A stretch of DNA of 5,503 bases from a bacterium ADurb.Bin374 (GTDB lineage: Bacteria; Riflebacteria; Ozemobacteria; Ozemobacterales; Ozemobacteraceae): assembly GCA_002068715.1 (NCBI GenBank), contig MWAR01000414.1, positions 1-5,503 of the forward strand, in the 5' to 3' direction. Of this stretch, positions 1 to 5,443 are shown piece after piece. The translations under genes and the position numbers were made by a program. How positions within the stretch are numbered: the stretch's first letter is position 1; each line of letters opens with the position of its first letter. The notes beneath the pieces are model-generated. The model made no database searches. It was not told where the DNA came from and saw only the letters and a list, made by a program, of their open reading frames with translations.

Positions 1-1765
1 CCGCCAGCAGCCATCCGGCGTTCCGGAATGGCGGTGCGCCTCTTTCGAGCTTGTATTCATGGGTTCCGGCAGGAAGCCAGGCGTTCATCGTGCCGCACGG
101 CCGTTCCACTTCGAGAGGAATCGGACCGGCGGTGGATTCCAGGCGCCAGGCGCGGTCGAAATGCGTACCGATGGCAAGACGCGCCCCTTCCGACGCCGTC
201 ACGGAAATGACGTATCGGGCCCATGTGAAGCCGGTCTCGAAACTGTCGATCGTTCCGGTGCCCGATGCAAGACGCGGAAGATGCGGTTTCCCGGCTTTTC
301 CGGAAAGCCTCCCGGGAAATTCGCAGACTGCCGGAGCGAACTCCTGGGCAACGCCGTATCCTTCCCGGAAAATTCTGAATCCGTCGTCGTCGAAACTCGA
401 TGTGAGCAGGTGGAATACCAGCGTTACGCAGACCATGCCGACGATCGCAGCGATTCCGGCCGGCCGCCGCAGCCTTCCGAACGGGGCGGACCTGGTATCT
501 GCGTCGCTCTCCTGGGAAACCTCCTGCGAAAAAAGCCTCGCGACAGCCGGCACGATGAGAGTGTGAGCGGGCAGAAGCCATCTGAAGGGAAACTGGAGCG
601 AATACCACCCGGGACACAGGTCCCAGAGCGGGGCCGAAAGCCGGAGCGTGAGGAAAAGCAGAAGGATTCCGGCCACGAGAAAGGCAAACGGCGCTCCTCC
701 GACGCCCGCCGAGAAGGAAGCCAGCGCCATCAGCGAGACGCCCCCGAACGCCGCCAGAACGAGTGGCTGAAGCATCTCCCAGGGAAGCATCTCGTTCGGC
801 CTGATCTGCCCGGGTTTTTCGAAGGTCCCTGAACACCCACATGCAGAGCGAAGCTTCCAGGTCAGGATTCCTGCGATGCCTGATGCCGTCGAGGCCACGG
901 AAACGGATATTCCATCGTGCGTCGCGAAGGCGTCGTCGATGAACCGCGTATCCGTCCCCACGTTCATGCCGTGCATCACGCGGTTCAGATGCGTGTCGTC
1001 GATGGTCGCGGCAAACGGGAGGATATGGGGAGCCGCCAGGCAGCCGCCGACGCCGATCATCACCAGCAGGCGCCGGAACGAGGCCGTAGATCGGGTCGCC
1101 ATGGTCTCGTATGCGGCAAGAAAGGCGCAGACGTAGACGATCATCATGGCCGACTGCAGGTGCGTCCAGCAGATGAGGCCGAAACCCAGCGTCAGGGCGA
1201 ACGGATACCGCGCGAAAGCCCCTGACGCCGCCTGCGACTCGGTCCAGCCCGCAAGGATCAGCGGGAAGACCAGCATCGCGCAGAGATTCTGGAAGAAAAA
1301 GAAGAAATCGGCATGCAGAGCGATCGGAGCCCCGGCCAGCCAGAGCAGGACCCCCCACCCCGCTGTCCGCTCGAGACCGAGGGCCCGCATCCAGCGCCGG
1401 ATGCCCCACGCCCCGAGAAGGGCGAACGACATCACCGCCAGCTTCACGGCGATCTCGACACGGGCCCCGAGAAGCTGCCATACCCCTGATACGAAGTAAG
1501 GAAGCGGAGCGATGCACCGGAAGGCCATCGACCCGCGGCCGCCGTATGACAGGGCGTCCCAGTCGGGATATCCGGGGGAATCCATGAAGGCGAGGAAAAA
1601 GTCTCCGGCCATCCGCAGATGGTGAGGGGCATCGAGCGAAACGCAGAATGGCTGAACAAGAAAAGCAACGAATGCGAGGGCCATCCCGGCAATCAGAAAA
1701 GGCCACGGAAACCGGAAACGGGAAGCGGCAGTGCGTTCAACCGCGTCAAGGCTTGAAGGAATCAT
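1..1765 (-). CDS. Polytopic membrane protein, GT-C/YfhO-like (PTPS-related domain family), 3' end outside window
   Basis: An open frame of 588 codons runs from ATG at 1765 to the left edge without a stop. The protein is an integral membrane protein with about ten hydrophobic segments (roughly residues 20-42, 105-122, 135-150, 156-173, 187-219, 232-250, 328-349, 356-372, 395-410, 434-455), followed by a soluble stretch from about 456. The first outer loop carries LDAPHHLRM (44-52) and then YPDWDALSYGG and APLPYF. This resembles the acidic-loop pattern of lipid-linked-sugar-dependent GT-C glycosyltransferases and the 6-pyruvoyl-tetrahydropterin-synthase-related membrane family, where the first-loop Asp is the expected active residue (here D45). 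The tail (about 510-575), with LPAGTHEYKLERG, resembles the beta-rich C-terminal domain of YfhO-like proteins. An in-frame TGA directly precedes the ATG; the next Met (28) would cut the first membrane helix. No strong ribosome site is seen. A role in envelope glycan or glycolipid assembly is inferred; the substrate is unknown. Confidence 0.75.
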   Translation of the reverse strand, partial: MIPSSLDAVERTAASRFRFPWPFLIAGMALAFVAFLVQPFCVSLDAPHHLRMAGDFFLAFMDSPGYPDWDALSYGGRGSMAFRCIAPLPYFVSGVWQLLGARVEIAVKLAVMSFALLGAWGIRRWMRALGLERTAGWGVLLWLAGAPIALHADFFFFFQNLCAMLVFPLILAGWTESQAASGAFARYPFALTLGFGLICWTHLQSAMMIVYVCAFLAAYETMATRSTASFRRLLVMIGVGGCLAAPHILPFAATIDDTHLNRVMHGMNVGTDTRFIDDAFATHDGISVSVASTASGIAGILTWKLRSACGCSGTFEKPGQIRPNEMLPWEMLQPLVLAAFGGVSLMALASFSAGVGGAPFAFLVAGILLLFLTLRLSAPLWDLCPGWYSLQFPFRWLLPAHTLIVPAVARLFSQEVSQESDADTRSAPFGRLRRPAGIAAIVGMVCVTLVFHLLTSSFDDDGFRIFREGYGVAQEFAPAVCEFPGRLSGKAGKPHLPRLASGTGTIDSFETGFTWARYVISVTASEGARLAIGTHFDRAWRLESTAGPIPLEVERPCGTMNAWLPAGTHEYKLERGAPPFRNAGWLLA

Positions 1766-1771
1766 TCATCC

Positions 1772-1777
1772 AGTATA
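1772..1777 (-). promoter_or_regulatory. Possible -10 element giving a leaderless transcript of the membrane protein gene
   Basis: Read on the minus strand this is TATACT (5 of 6 matches to TATAAT), ending six bases before the ATG at 1765. Transcription would start at or next to the A of the ATG, giving a leaderless mRNA, which would fit the absence of a clear Shine-Dalgarno sequence. No good -35 is present. Because the terminator at 1790-1833 lies just upstream, a promoter is expected in this small space, but the call rests on one hexamer. Confidence 0.3.
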
Positions 1778-1789
1778 CACGAGCACTGG

Positions 1790-1833
1790 AAAAACAACGC
1801 GACAGACGGCGATGCGTCTGTCGCGTTGTTTTT
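1790..1833 (-). terminator. Rho-independent terminator behind the 106-aa gene
   Basis: A perfect 19-bp inverted repeat (arms 1790-1808 and 1815-1833) flanks a 6-base loop. The arms are A-rich at the left end and T-rich at the right end, so on the minus strand the stem ends in a run of five T. It starts 17 bases past the TGA at 1851 of the minus-strand gene, as expected for its terminator. The symmetry would also allow termination of plus-strand transcription, although no plus-strand gene ends here. Confidence 0.88.
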
Positions 1834-1850
1834 ATATCCTTGTCGTTATA

Positions 1851-2171
1851 TCAAGAGGTCGGCAGATTCGCCCAGCTCAGAACGCAGGTCGTGAAATGCC
1901 ACATGTCGTCTTCGGAGGTATCCTTGCCAGATTCAATAGTCTTCGCAATTTTTTCGCAGAGCCAGCATTCACGCGTCTGAGACTTGTACATCTGAAGAAG
2001 AGATCCCCTGTCGGTCGCCGGTTCGGCGGCTTCGACGACGCCGTTGTCCTTTGCCTGCACGGGCGGAGGAACGAGCGTGAGATGAGGCTTTTCTACGATC
2101 TTTTCGACGGGAACGACGGCTGGGGCGACGACGGCGACGGGTTCAGCGGCTGGCAACGGAAGGCTCATCAT
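1851..2171 (-). CDS. Hypothetical 106-aa protein with Pro/Ala/Val-rich N-terminus and a C2HC-like motif
   Basis: I do not recognise this protein. Residues 5-55 are low-complexity, rich in Pro, Ala, Val and Glu, and probably disordered. The compact second half (about 57-106) contains CWLC (Cys69, Cys72), then His92 and Cys96 in WHFTTC, plus Trp70, Trp91 and Trp100. The spacing C-x2-C-x19-H-x3-C could bind zinc; this is inference, and a redox role of the CxxC is an alternative. There is no signal peptide or membrane segment, so it is probably cytoplasmic. The gene is credible because it has a perfect TATAAT promoter, an AGAGAGG ribosome site (2174-2180) and a strong terminator, making it a monocistronic unit. 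Two adjacent ATGs are possible: 2171 (spacing 2) and 2168 (spacing 5); the second is better spaced, which would give 105 residues. Confidence 0.75.
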   Translation of the reverse strand: MMSLPLPAAEPVAVVAPAVVPVEKIVEKPHLTLVPPPVQAKDNGVVEAAEPATDRGSLLQMYKSQTRECWLCEKIAKTIESGKDTSEDDMWHFTTCVLSWANLPTS

Positions 2172-2173
2172 GA

Positions 2174-2180
2174 CCTCTCT
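2174..2180 (-). promoter_or_regulatory. Ribosome binding site of the 106-aa gene
   Basis: AGAGAGG on the minus strand lies 2 bases from the ATG at 2171 and 5 bases from the ATG at 2168. Normal spacing favours initiation at the second Met. Confidence 0.6.
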
Positions 2181-2207
2181 TGGGGGGTGGCTGTGGAAAG
2201 TTCGGCT

Positions 2208-2236
2208 ATTATAGGACCGGTTTCCCGACTCCGCAA
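2208..2236 (-). promoter_or_regulatory. Sigma70-like promoter of the 106-aa gene
   Basis: The minus strand carries a perfect TATAAT (2213-2208), a 17-base spacer and TTGCGG (2236-2231), which matches only the first three positions of TTGACA. Transcription would start near 2201, giving a leader of about 30 bases that holds the ribosome site. One copy of the 16-bp A-tract repeat (2252-2267) lies 15 bp upstream of the -35. Confidence 0.65.
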
Positions 2237-2251
2237 ATCCGGCCTCATGTA

Positions 2252-2267
2252 TTTTTTTCTGGACTCA
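2252..2267. repeat. 16-bp direct repeat, copy 1 (TTTTTTTCTGGACTCA)
   Basis: This matches 2346-2361 at all 16 bases. It contains a run of seven T (A on the minus strand) and is flanked by CATG on both sides (2246-2249 and 2266-2269). It lies just upstream of the promoter of the 106-aa gene, where an A-tract could act as an UP-type element or a protein-binding site. Confidence 0.8.
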
Positions 2268-2345
2268 TGCGGAAGTAGCGATCGATCACATCCATCCGGC
2301 GTTGTCGTCAGGCCAAACCGCATTATTTTTTCGTGCCCCGTGATC

Positions 2346-2361
2346 TTTTTTTCTGGACTCA
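2346..2361. repeat. 16-bp direct repeat, copy 2 (TTTTTTTCTGGACTCA)
   Basis: This is the second perfect copy, 94 bp from the first, and lies just beyond the stop codon (2366-2368) of the 70-aa gene. It is enclosed by a 5-bp inverted repeat, CGTGA at 2339-2343 and TCACG at 2359-2363. The arms are short and no T-run follows on the minus strand, so it does not look like a normal terminator. Confidence 0.8.
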
Positions 2362-2365
2362 CGAA

Positions 2366-2578
2366 TTACACGATCCGATCGGGATCGGAAGGTGTCGTTT
2401 CGCTGTAAAACTTCTCCAGAGCCGCAACCAACTGCTTCTGAAGGTGCTGCCGGATGCTCCCGCGCGACTGGGCGAGGAGCTGGTTCCGGCTCGGAACGAC
2501 TCGGCCGGGAGGAGTGGCCTCTTCGTCCGAGTCGGACATCTGCCGGCGAAGAGTCAGGTATTCCTTGAGATCGATCAT
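2366..2578 (-). CDS. Hypothetical 70-aa charged, helical protein
   Basis: I do not recognise this protein. The start is ATG at 2578, preceded on the minus strand by a G-rich ribosome site (TGGGGGT) about five bases upstream, and the stop is TAA. The frame is open further upstream, to an ATG at 2752 inside the cysQ 3' end, but nothing supports that longer form. The protein begins with MIDLKEYLTLRRQM, has an acidic DSDEE patch at 16-20, and then a probable amphipathic helix (about 31-60, QLLAQSRGSIRQHLQKQLVAALEKF). It has no Cys, no signal peptide and no membrane segment. Codon use is GC-rich like its neighbours. The helix could mediate dimerisation or binding to a partner, but that is inference. 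It lies 127 bp downstream of cysQ on the same strand and may be read from the ilvE-cysQ transcript or from a weak promoter of its own. Confidence 0.6.
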   Translation of the reverse strand: MIDLKEYLTLRRQMSDSDEEATPPGRVVPSRNQLLAQSRGSIRQHLQKQLVAALEKFYSETTPSDPDRIV

Positions 2579-2660
2579 GTGTACCCCCAGAAATGTGGTT
2601 GAACGAACGGCAGAGGGTATATCGGCTCGAAGCGCCAAAATCTTCACATGATTCAACGAA

Positions 2661-2686
2661 CCATGCCCGGGAAAATTCGAGCATGG
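2661..2686 (-). terminator. Hairpin downstream of cysQ, weak terminator or transcript-end structure
   Basis: Arms at 2661-2669 and 2678-2686 pair over 9 bp, with one G-T wobble when read on the minus strand, around an 8-base loop. The hairpin begins 19 bases after the cysQ stop. On the minus strand it is followed by TTCGTT rather than a clean T-run, so termination may be partial or the structure may protect the mRNA end. Confidence 0.4.
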
Positions 2687-2705
2687 CGAACATCTCCGCG
2701 GAAGT

Positions 2706-3530
2706 TCAGTCTCGCCTGCGTTCTCTTCTGACGAAGGCGAGGAGGCGGTCATGCAATTCGCGGTCGCAGGAAGCCAGAAGCCCGTTCCGATGCAGGTAGT
2801 CGTTCACATCGTATCGGAAGGGTTCGCCTCGAAGGTCCGTGACGACCCCGCCGGCTTCGGAAAAGAGGATCTCGGGTGCAGCGATGTCCCAGGCCTTGGT
2901 GGAGTTCGAATCGTTCAGGTAGTAGTGCGCCGCCCCCGAAGCGATGGCCATAAGTTTGAGGCCGACGCCGCCGCGTTCCAGCTGCCGCTCGCAGCCGAGT
3001 TCCCGACCGACCTTCATCGCCAGCGCGCTCGGGTGAGACCGGCTGATCGCAAGCACGAGCGGCCCGTCTCCGCGCGACGGAAGAACGACACGCGCCCAGG
3101 CGCCGTCCGGGGTACGGTGATGACACCCTTCGCCCCGGGCGGCAAGCCACGTATCGCCCGTCGCGGGCTGAAGCACGATCCCAAGCTCGAGCACGCCATC
3201 GACGGACATGCCGATCTGGACTGAGAATTCGCCGTTTCGTTTGACGAACTCCTTCGTTCCGTCGACCGGGTCGATGAACCAGACGCGGCGGCCGGCCCGC
3301 CCGGAAGCCTGGAGGCCGTTTTCCTCGCTCAACACCGCATCTTCGGGGAAACGCGCCTTCAAGGCTCCGACGATGAGCGCATCGGCATTCCTGTCGGCCT
3401 GAGTCACCGGCTCGACGCCGGCCTTCATGTCGACCGTGAACTCGCCGGCATAGATACGCATGATCTCTCGCGCAGCCGACTCCGCCGTTTCCAGCAGAAA
3501 GGCGGAGTCGGGATGGCGCAGAGGAATCAT
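2706..3530 (-). CDS. cysQ: CysQ-like 3'(2'),5'-bisphosphate nucleotidase, inositol monophosphatase superfamily
   Basis: The 274-residue protein has the full signature of the metal-dependent inositol monophosphatase superfamily: PVTQADRNAD (41-50), LSEEN (67-71, metal-binding Glu), WFIDPVDGTKEFVKRNGEF (84-102, with metal-binding D87 and D90) and WDIAAPEILFSEAGGVVTDLRG (214-235, with D215). The DGTKEF-KRNGEF form is typical of CysQ, which removes the 3' phosphate from adenosine 3',5'-bisphosphate left by sulfate assimilation or sulfotransfer, giving AMP in the cytoplasm. It is slightly longer than E. coli CysQ. The chosen start, ATG at 3530, lies 16 bases after the ilvE stop; an in-frame ATG at 3620 would overlap ilvE by 74 bases and add a non-family extension. 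No good Shine-Dalgarno sequence precedes 3530, so translation may be coupled to ilvE. A related sugar-phosphate or inositol-phosphate substrate cannot be excluded. Confidence 0.88.
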   Translation of the reverse strand: MIPLRHPDSAFLLETAESAAREIMRIYAGEFTVDMKAGVEPVTQADRNADALIVGALKARFPEDAVLSEENGLQASGRAGRRVWFIDPVDGTKEFVKRNGEFSVQIGMSVDGVLELGIVLQPATGDTWLAARGEGCHHRTPDGAWARVVLPSRGDGPLVLAISRSHPSALAMKVGRELGCERQLERGGVGLKLMAIASGAAHYYLNDSNSTKAWDIAAPEILFSEAGGVVTDLRGEPFRYDVNDYLHRNGLLASCDRELHDRLLAFVRRERRRD

Positions 3531-3546
3531 GCCGTAGCGCGGAAGC

Positions 3547-4647
3547 TCAGACGGCGGCGGCCTTTTCCTGGGGCAGTTCGACAGGGTGGATCCAGTTGAA
3601 GGGATCGGGGATGTCGCCATACTGGACGCCCATCAGGGTGTCATACAGTTTCTGGCTGATCGGGCCGACCTTGCGGTTCGAGACGACGTAGTCGCGATCG
3701 CGATACTTCAGGCTGCCGACCGGCGAAATGCTGGCCGCCGTGCCGCTTCCGAAGATTTCGGTTATCGAACCGGTCGTGATGCCGCCGATGACCTCATCGA
3801 TCGAGATCGCCCGCTCTTCGGTCTTGAGTCCCAGGTGTCCGGCGAGCTGCAGGACGCTGTCGCGGGTGACGCCGGGAAGGATGCTGCCGTTGAGTCTCGG
3901 TGTCACAAGCTTGTCGTCGAGAACGAAGAAGATGTTCATCGCGCCGACTTCTTCGATGAACCGGTGTTCGGCGGCATCGAGCCAGAGCACCTGCGCGCAC
4001 CCCTTCTCGCGGGCAACGCGACCGGCGAGCAGGCTCGCCGCGTAGTTCGCGCCGGTCTTCGCCTCGCCGAGGCCGCCCTTCGCGGCTCGCACCAGGTCGT
4101 CGATGACGTAGAGACTGACCGGGTTGAAGCCTTCCTGGTAATAGGGGCCGACCGGGCTCAGGATGACGCTGTAGGTGTAGTTCGACGAGGCGCGCACGCC
4201 CAGCGTGGTATCGGTCGAGAACATGAACGGCCGGATGTACAGGGCGGCACCACGGCCGCGCGGCACCCAGTCATGCTCGATACGGATCAGGGTTTCGATG
4301 CTCGCGATGAAGTCGTTCTCCGGAACCGACGGCATGCAAAGCCTGGCGGCCGAGCGGTTGAACCGCTTGGCATTCATGTCGGGCCGGAACAGCTGAATGT
4401 GATCGTCCTTCGTGCGATACGCCTTCAGCCCTTCGAAGATTTCCTGCGCGTAATGCAGAACGAGGGTCGAAGGCTCGAGCTGGAACGGCCCGAGCTTCCT
4501 GATCTCGGCATTGTGCCAGCCGTCGACTTCGGAATACTGCATCACGAACATCAGATCCGTGAAATACTTGCAGAATCCGAGCTGTTTGTTATCGGTGATG
4601 TGAGGCTTGCGCTCGCTGTCCTTGACAGGATAAACCGTGATTTTCAT
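3547..4647 (-). CDS. ilvE: Branched-chain amino acid aminotransferase (type II, about 366 aa)
   Basis: This PLP enzyme of fold type IV interconverts valine, leucine and isoleucine with their 2-oxo acids, using 2-oxoglutarate/glutamate, and performs the last step of their synthesis in the cytoplasm. Recognisable segments are HYAQEIFEGLKAYR (65-78), LYIRPFMF (136-143), GGLGEAKTGANYAAS (191-205, with Lys197 the expected Schiff-base lysine), FIEEVGAMNIFFV (230-242), LNGSILPGVTRDS (252-264) and ITEIFGSGTAASISPVG (295-311, cofactor-phosphate region). The 366-aa length fits the longer class that includes eukaryotic and Gram-positive BCATs rather than the roughly 309-aa E. coli type. The ATG at 4647 has GGGAAG four bases upstream and a TATAAT promoter at 4713-4718. 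The gene heads a probable operon with cysQ and is divergent from the CHR transporter genes. All key residues seen are intact. Confidence 0.96.
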   Translation of the reverse strand: MKITVYPVKDSERKPHITDNKQLGFCKYFTDLMFVMQYSEVDGWHNAEIRKLGPFQLEPSTLVLHYAQEIFEGLKAYRTKDDHIQLFRPDMNAKRFNRSAARLCMPSVPENDFIASIETLIRIEHDWVPRGRGAALYIRPFMFSTDTTLGVRASSNYTYSVILSPVGPYYQEGFNPVSLYVIDDLVRAAKGGLGEAKTGANYAASLLAGRVAREKGCAQVLWLDAAEHRFIEEVGAMNIFFVLDDKLVTPRLNGSILPGVTRDSVLQLAGHLGLKTEERAISIDEVIGGITTGSITEIFGSGTAASISPVGSLKYRDRDYVVSNRKVGPISQKLYDTLMGVQYGDIPDPFNWIHPVELPQEKAAAV

Positions 4648-4707
4648 CCGACTTCCCTTTCCTTGTTCCTCCGGCTTTTTCGCCTGTGATTGTGGAACGC
4701 AGCAATG

Positions 4708-4723
4708 GGGAGATTATACTCCC
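4708..4723. promoter_or_regulatory. Inverted repeat over the divergent -10 region, possible operator
   Basis: GGGAG (4708-4712) and CTCCC (4719-4723) form a perfect 5-bp dyad around ATTATA, the complement of the ilvE -10. A repressor bound here would block ilvE, and probably the overlapping plus-strand TATACT as well. The short arms could be chance. Confidence 0.35.
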
Positions 4724-4742
4724 GCTCAGCCACGCCATGCAA
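4713..4742 (-). promoter_or_regulatory. Sigma70-like promoter of ilvE
   Basis: The minus strand has a perfect TATAAT (4718-4713), an 18-base spacer and TTGCAT (4742-4737), a weak -35. Transcription would start near 4706, giving a leader of about 58 bases to the ilvE ATG. No leader peptide or attenuator hairpin is evident in that leader. Confidence 0.6.
4715..4720 (+). promoter_or_regulatory. Possible -10 element for the CHR transporter unit
   Basis: TATACT on the plus strand overlaps the ilvE TATAAT on the opposite strand by four bases. The best upstream hexamer is TTGTGG at 4690-4695 with a long 19-base spacer, so the promoter is weak. Transcription would start near 4727, about 46 bases before the small open frame at 4773. 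Confidence 0.35.
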
Positions 4743-4751
4743 GAAAAGAAG

Positions 4752-4769
4752 CACCTTTGCCGATAGGTG
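4752..4769 (+). promoter_or_regulatory. Short hairpin that could cover the ribosome site before the 24-codon frame
   Basis: CACCT (4752-4756) is the exact complement of AGGTG (4765-4769), with an 8-base loop. The right arm is the likely Shine-Dalgarno sequence for the ATG at 4773. Five pairs make only a modest stem, so control of translation is a suggestion. Confidence 0.3.
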
Positions 4770-4772
4770 AAC

Positions 4773-4847
4773 ATGACCACACTCGCCGGAGGCATCGCCA
4801 TGATCGACATCACCATGCCGGGCATTCTGACGGACCAACCGGAATGA
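4773..4847 (+). CDS. Possible 24-aa leader ORF upstream of the CHR transporter
   Basis: A 24-codon frame starts at ATG 4773, has AGGTGA at 4765-4770 just upstream, and encodes MTTLAGGIAMIDITMPGILT followed by DQPE. Its TGA overlaps the transporter ATG at 4844 in an ATGA arrangement, the classic layout for translational coupling. The transporter start has only a poor ribosome site of its own, so this frame may feed ribosomes into it. The peptide has no recognised family and could be a relic of an upstream gene or a chance frame. Confidence 0.35.
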   Translation: MTTLAGGIAMIDITMPGILTDQPE

Positions 4848-5431
4848 CGTCATCTCCGACCGGCAACGGGAAGATCACCCTCGGGGAAATCTTCTGGGTC
4901 TTTTTCCGGGTGGGCCTGTTCACGCTCGGCGGCGGACTAGCGATGGCGACGGTCATGCGTCACGAACTTGTCTTGCGGAAGCGCTGGTATGACGACAAGG
5001 CGTTCATGGCCGAGATGGCCACCGCCACTATCGTTCCGGGCGCGATCGCCGTCAACCTCGCTTTTCTCCAGGGGCGTCGGTTGCGCGGCAGACTCGGCGC
5101 CCTAGCCGCGGTTCTGGGAACCATCCTTCCCTCGTTTGGAATAATCCTGCTCGTGGCCTGGGTTGCCGCCCCCTACTTCGCGAACCCGAAGGTCGCGACG
5201 TTTTTTCAGGGCTGTGCTGTCGGCGTAGGCGGCCAGCTGGCCTTTGCCGGGTATGCCTTTGGCCGGAAACTTCTGCACGGCCGTAGAAGCCTGCTCATCT
5301 GTTCCCTCGGTTTGGGGGTCGTCGCCGGACTGCGCCTGCATCCGATCTGGGCCGTCGTGACGACGGGGCTCCTCGGGTTCCTGCTCTACCGTCCCGAAGC
5401 CGTTCCCATGCCGGCCGACCAGTCGGAGTGA
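4844..5431 (+). CDS. Short-chain chromate transporter (CHR family), N-terminal-type half
   Basis: The 195-aa membrane protein belongs to the chromate ion transporter family. The first helix (about 13-36) carries the family signature FRVGLFTLGGGLAMATV, followed by RKRWYDDKAFMAEMATATIVPGAIAVNLAFLQG (45-77), with the PG motif that ends the second conserved block, and GRLGALAAVLGTILPSFGIILL (82-103). Further membrane segments lie at about 120-140, 149-164 and 166-182. The length fits the short, one-domain CHR proteins that occur as adjacent gene pairs and work as a two-subunit inner-membrane transporter, rather than the roughly 400-aa fused ChrA. The family is linked to chromate efflux, but many members have unproven substrates. 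The frame is open back to an ATG at 4637, but that extension is His/Arg-rich, covers the promoter region and overlaps ilvE, so ATG 4844 is chosen. Confidence 0.88.
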   Translation: MTSSPTGNGKITLGEIFWVFFRVGLFTLGGGLAMATVMRHELVLRKRWYDDKAFMAEMATATIVPGAIAVNLAFLQGRRLRGRLGALAAVLGTILPSFGIILLVAWVAAPYFANPKVATFFQGCAVGVGGQLAFAGYAFGRKLLHGRRSLLICSLGLGVVAGLRLHPIWAVVTTGLLGFLLYRPEAVPMPADQSE

Positions 5432-5443
5432 CCGGAGACGACC

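Noticed and set aside
59..832. Plus-strand open frames across 28-832 and 876-1499
   Set aside because: They are antisense to the membrane protein gene and encode Arg/Pro/Gly-rich low-complexity products without ribosome sites or family motifs.
57..1706. 549-codon minus-strand open frame
   Set aside because: It is very Arg/Pro-rich with no coherent hydrophobic segments or motifs, and overlaps the frame starting at 1765, which gives a sensible polytopic membrane protein. The long opening is a GC-rich shadow.
1790..1833. The 19-bp inverted repeat as a CRISPR or transposon end
   Set aside because: There is a single copy with a 6-base loop, A/T tails and placement right behind a stop codon, which fits an intrinsic terminator.
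2168..2362. 64-codon minus-strand frame with a GTG start through the repeat pair
   Set aside because: It has no ribosome site, runs through the TATAAT promoter of the next gene, and reads the two repeat copies in different frames, so protein-level selection is unlikely.
2339..2363. The inverted repeat around the second repeat copy as a terminator of the 70-aa gene
   Set aside because: The stem is only 5 bp with a 15-base loop and no T-run follows on the minus strand.
2286..2693. 135-codon minus-strand frame overlapping the 70-aa gene
   Set aside because: It is a different frame from the 70-aa protein, Arg/Ser/Pro-rich, with no ribosome site. The 70-aa frame has a ribosome site and a more protein-like composition.
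3531..3620. N-terminal extension of cysQ to 3620
   Set aside because: The added 30 residues overlap the ilvE 3' end, are Pro/Ser/Arg-rich and are absent from the family; ATG 3530 lies just after the ilvE stop.
3586..4689. 367-codon plus-strand frame
   Set aside because: It is antisense to ilvE almost end to end and rich in Arg, Asp and Val. ilvE on the other strand has all its family motifs.
4637..4843. N-terminal extension of the CHR transporter to ATG 4637
   Set aside because: The extension is His/Arg-rich, overlaps the 5' end of ilvE and covers the divergent promoter region; family members begin close to the first helix, as with ATG 4844.
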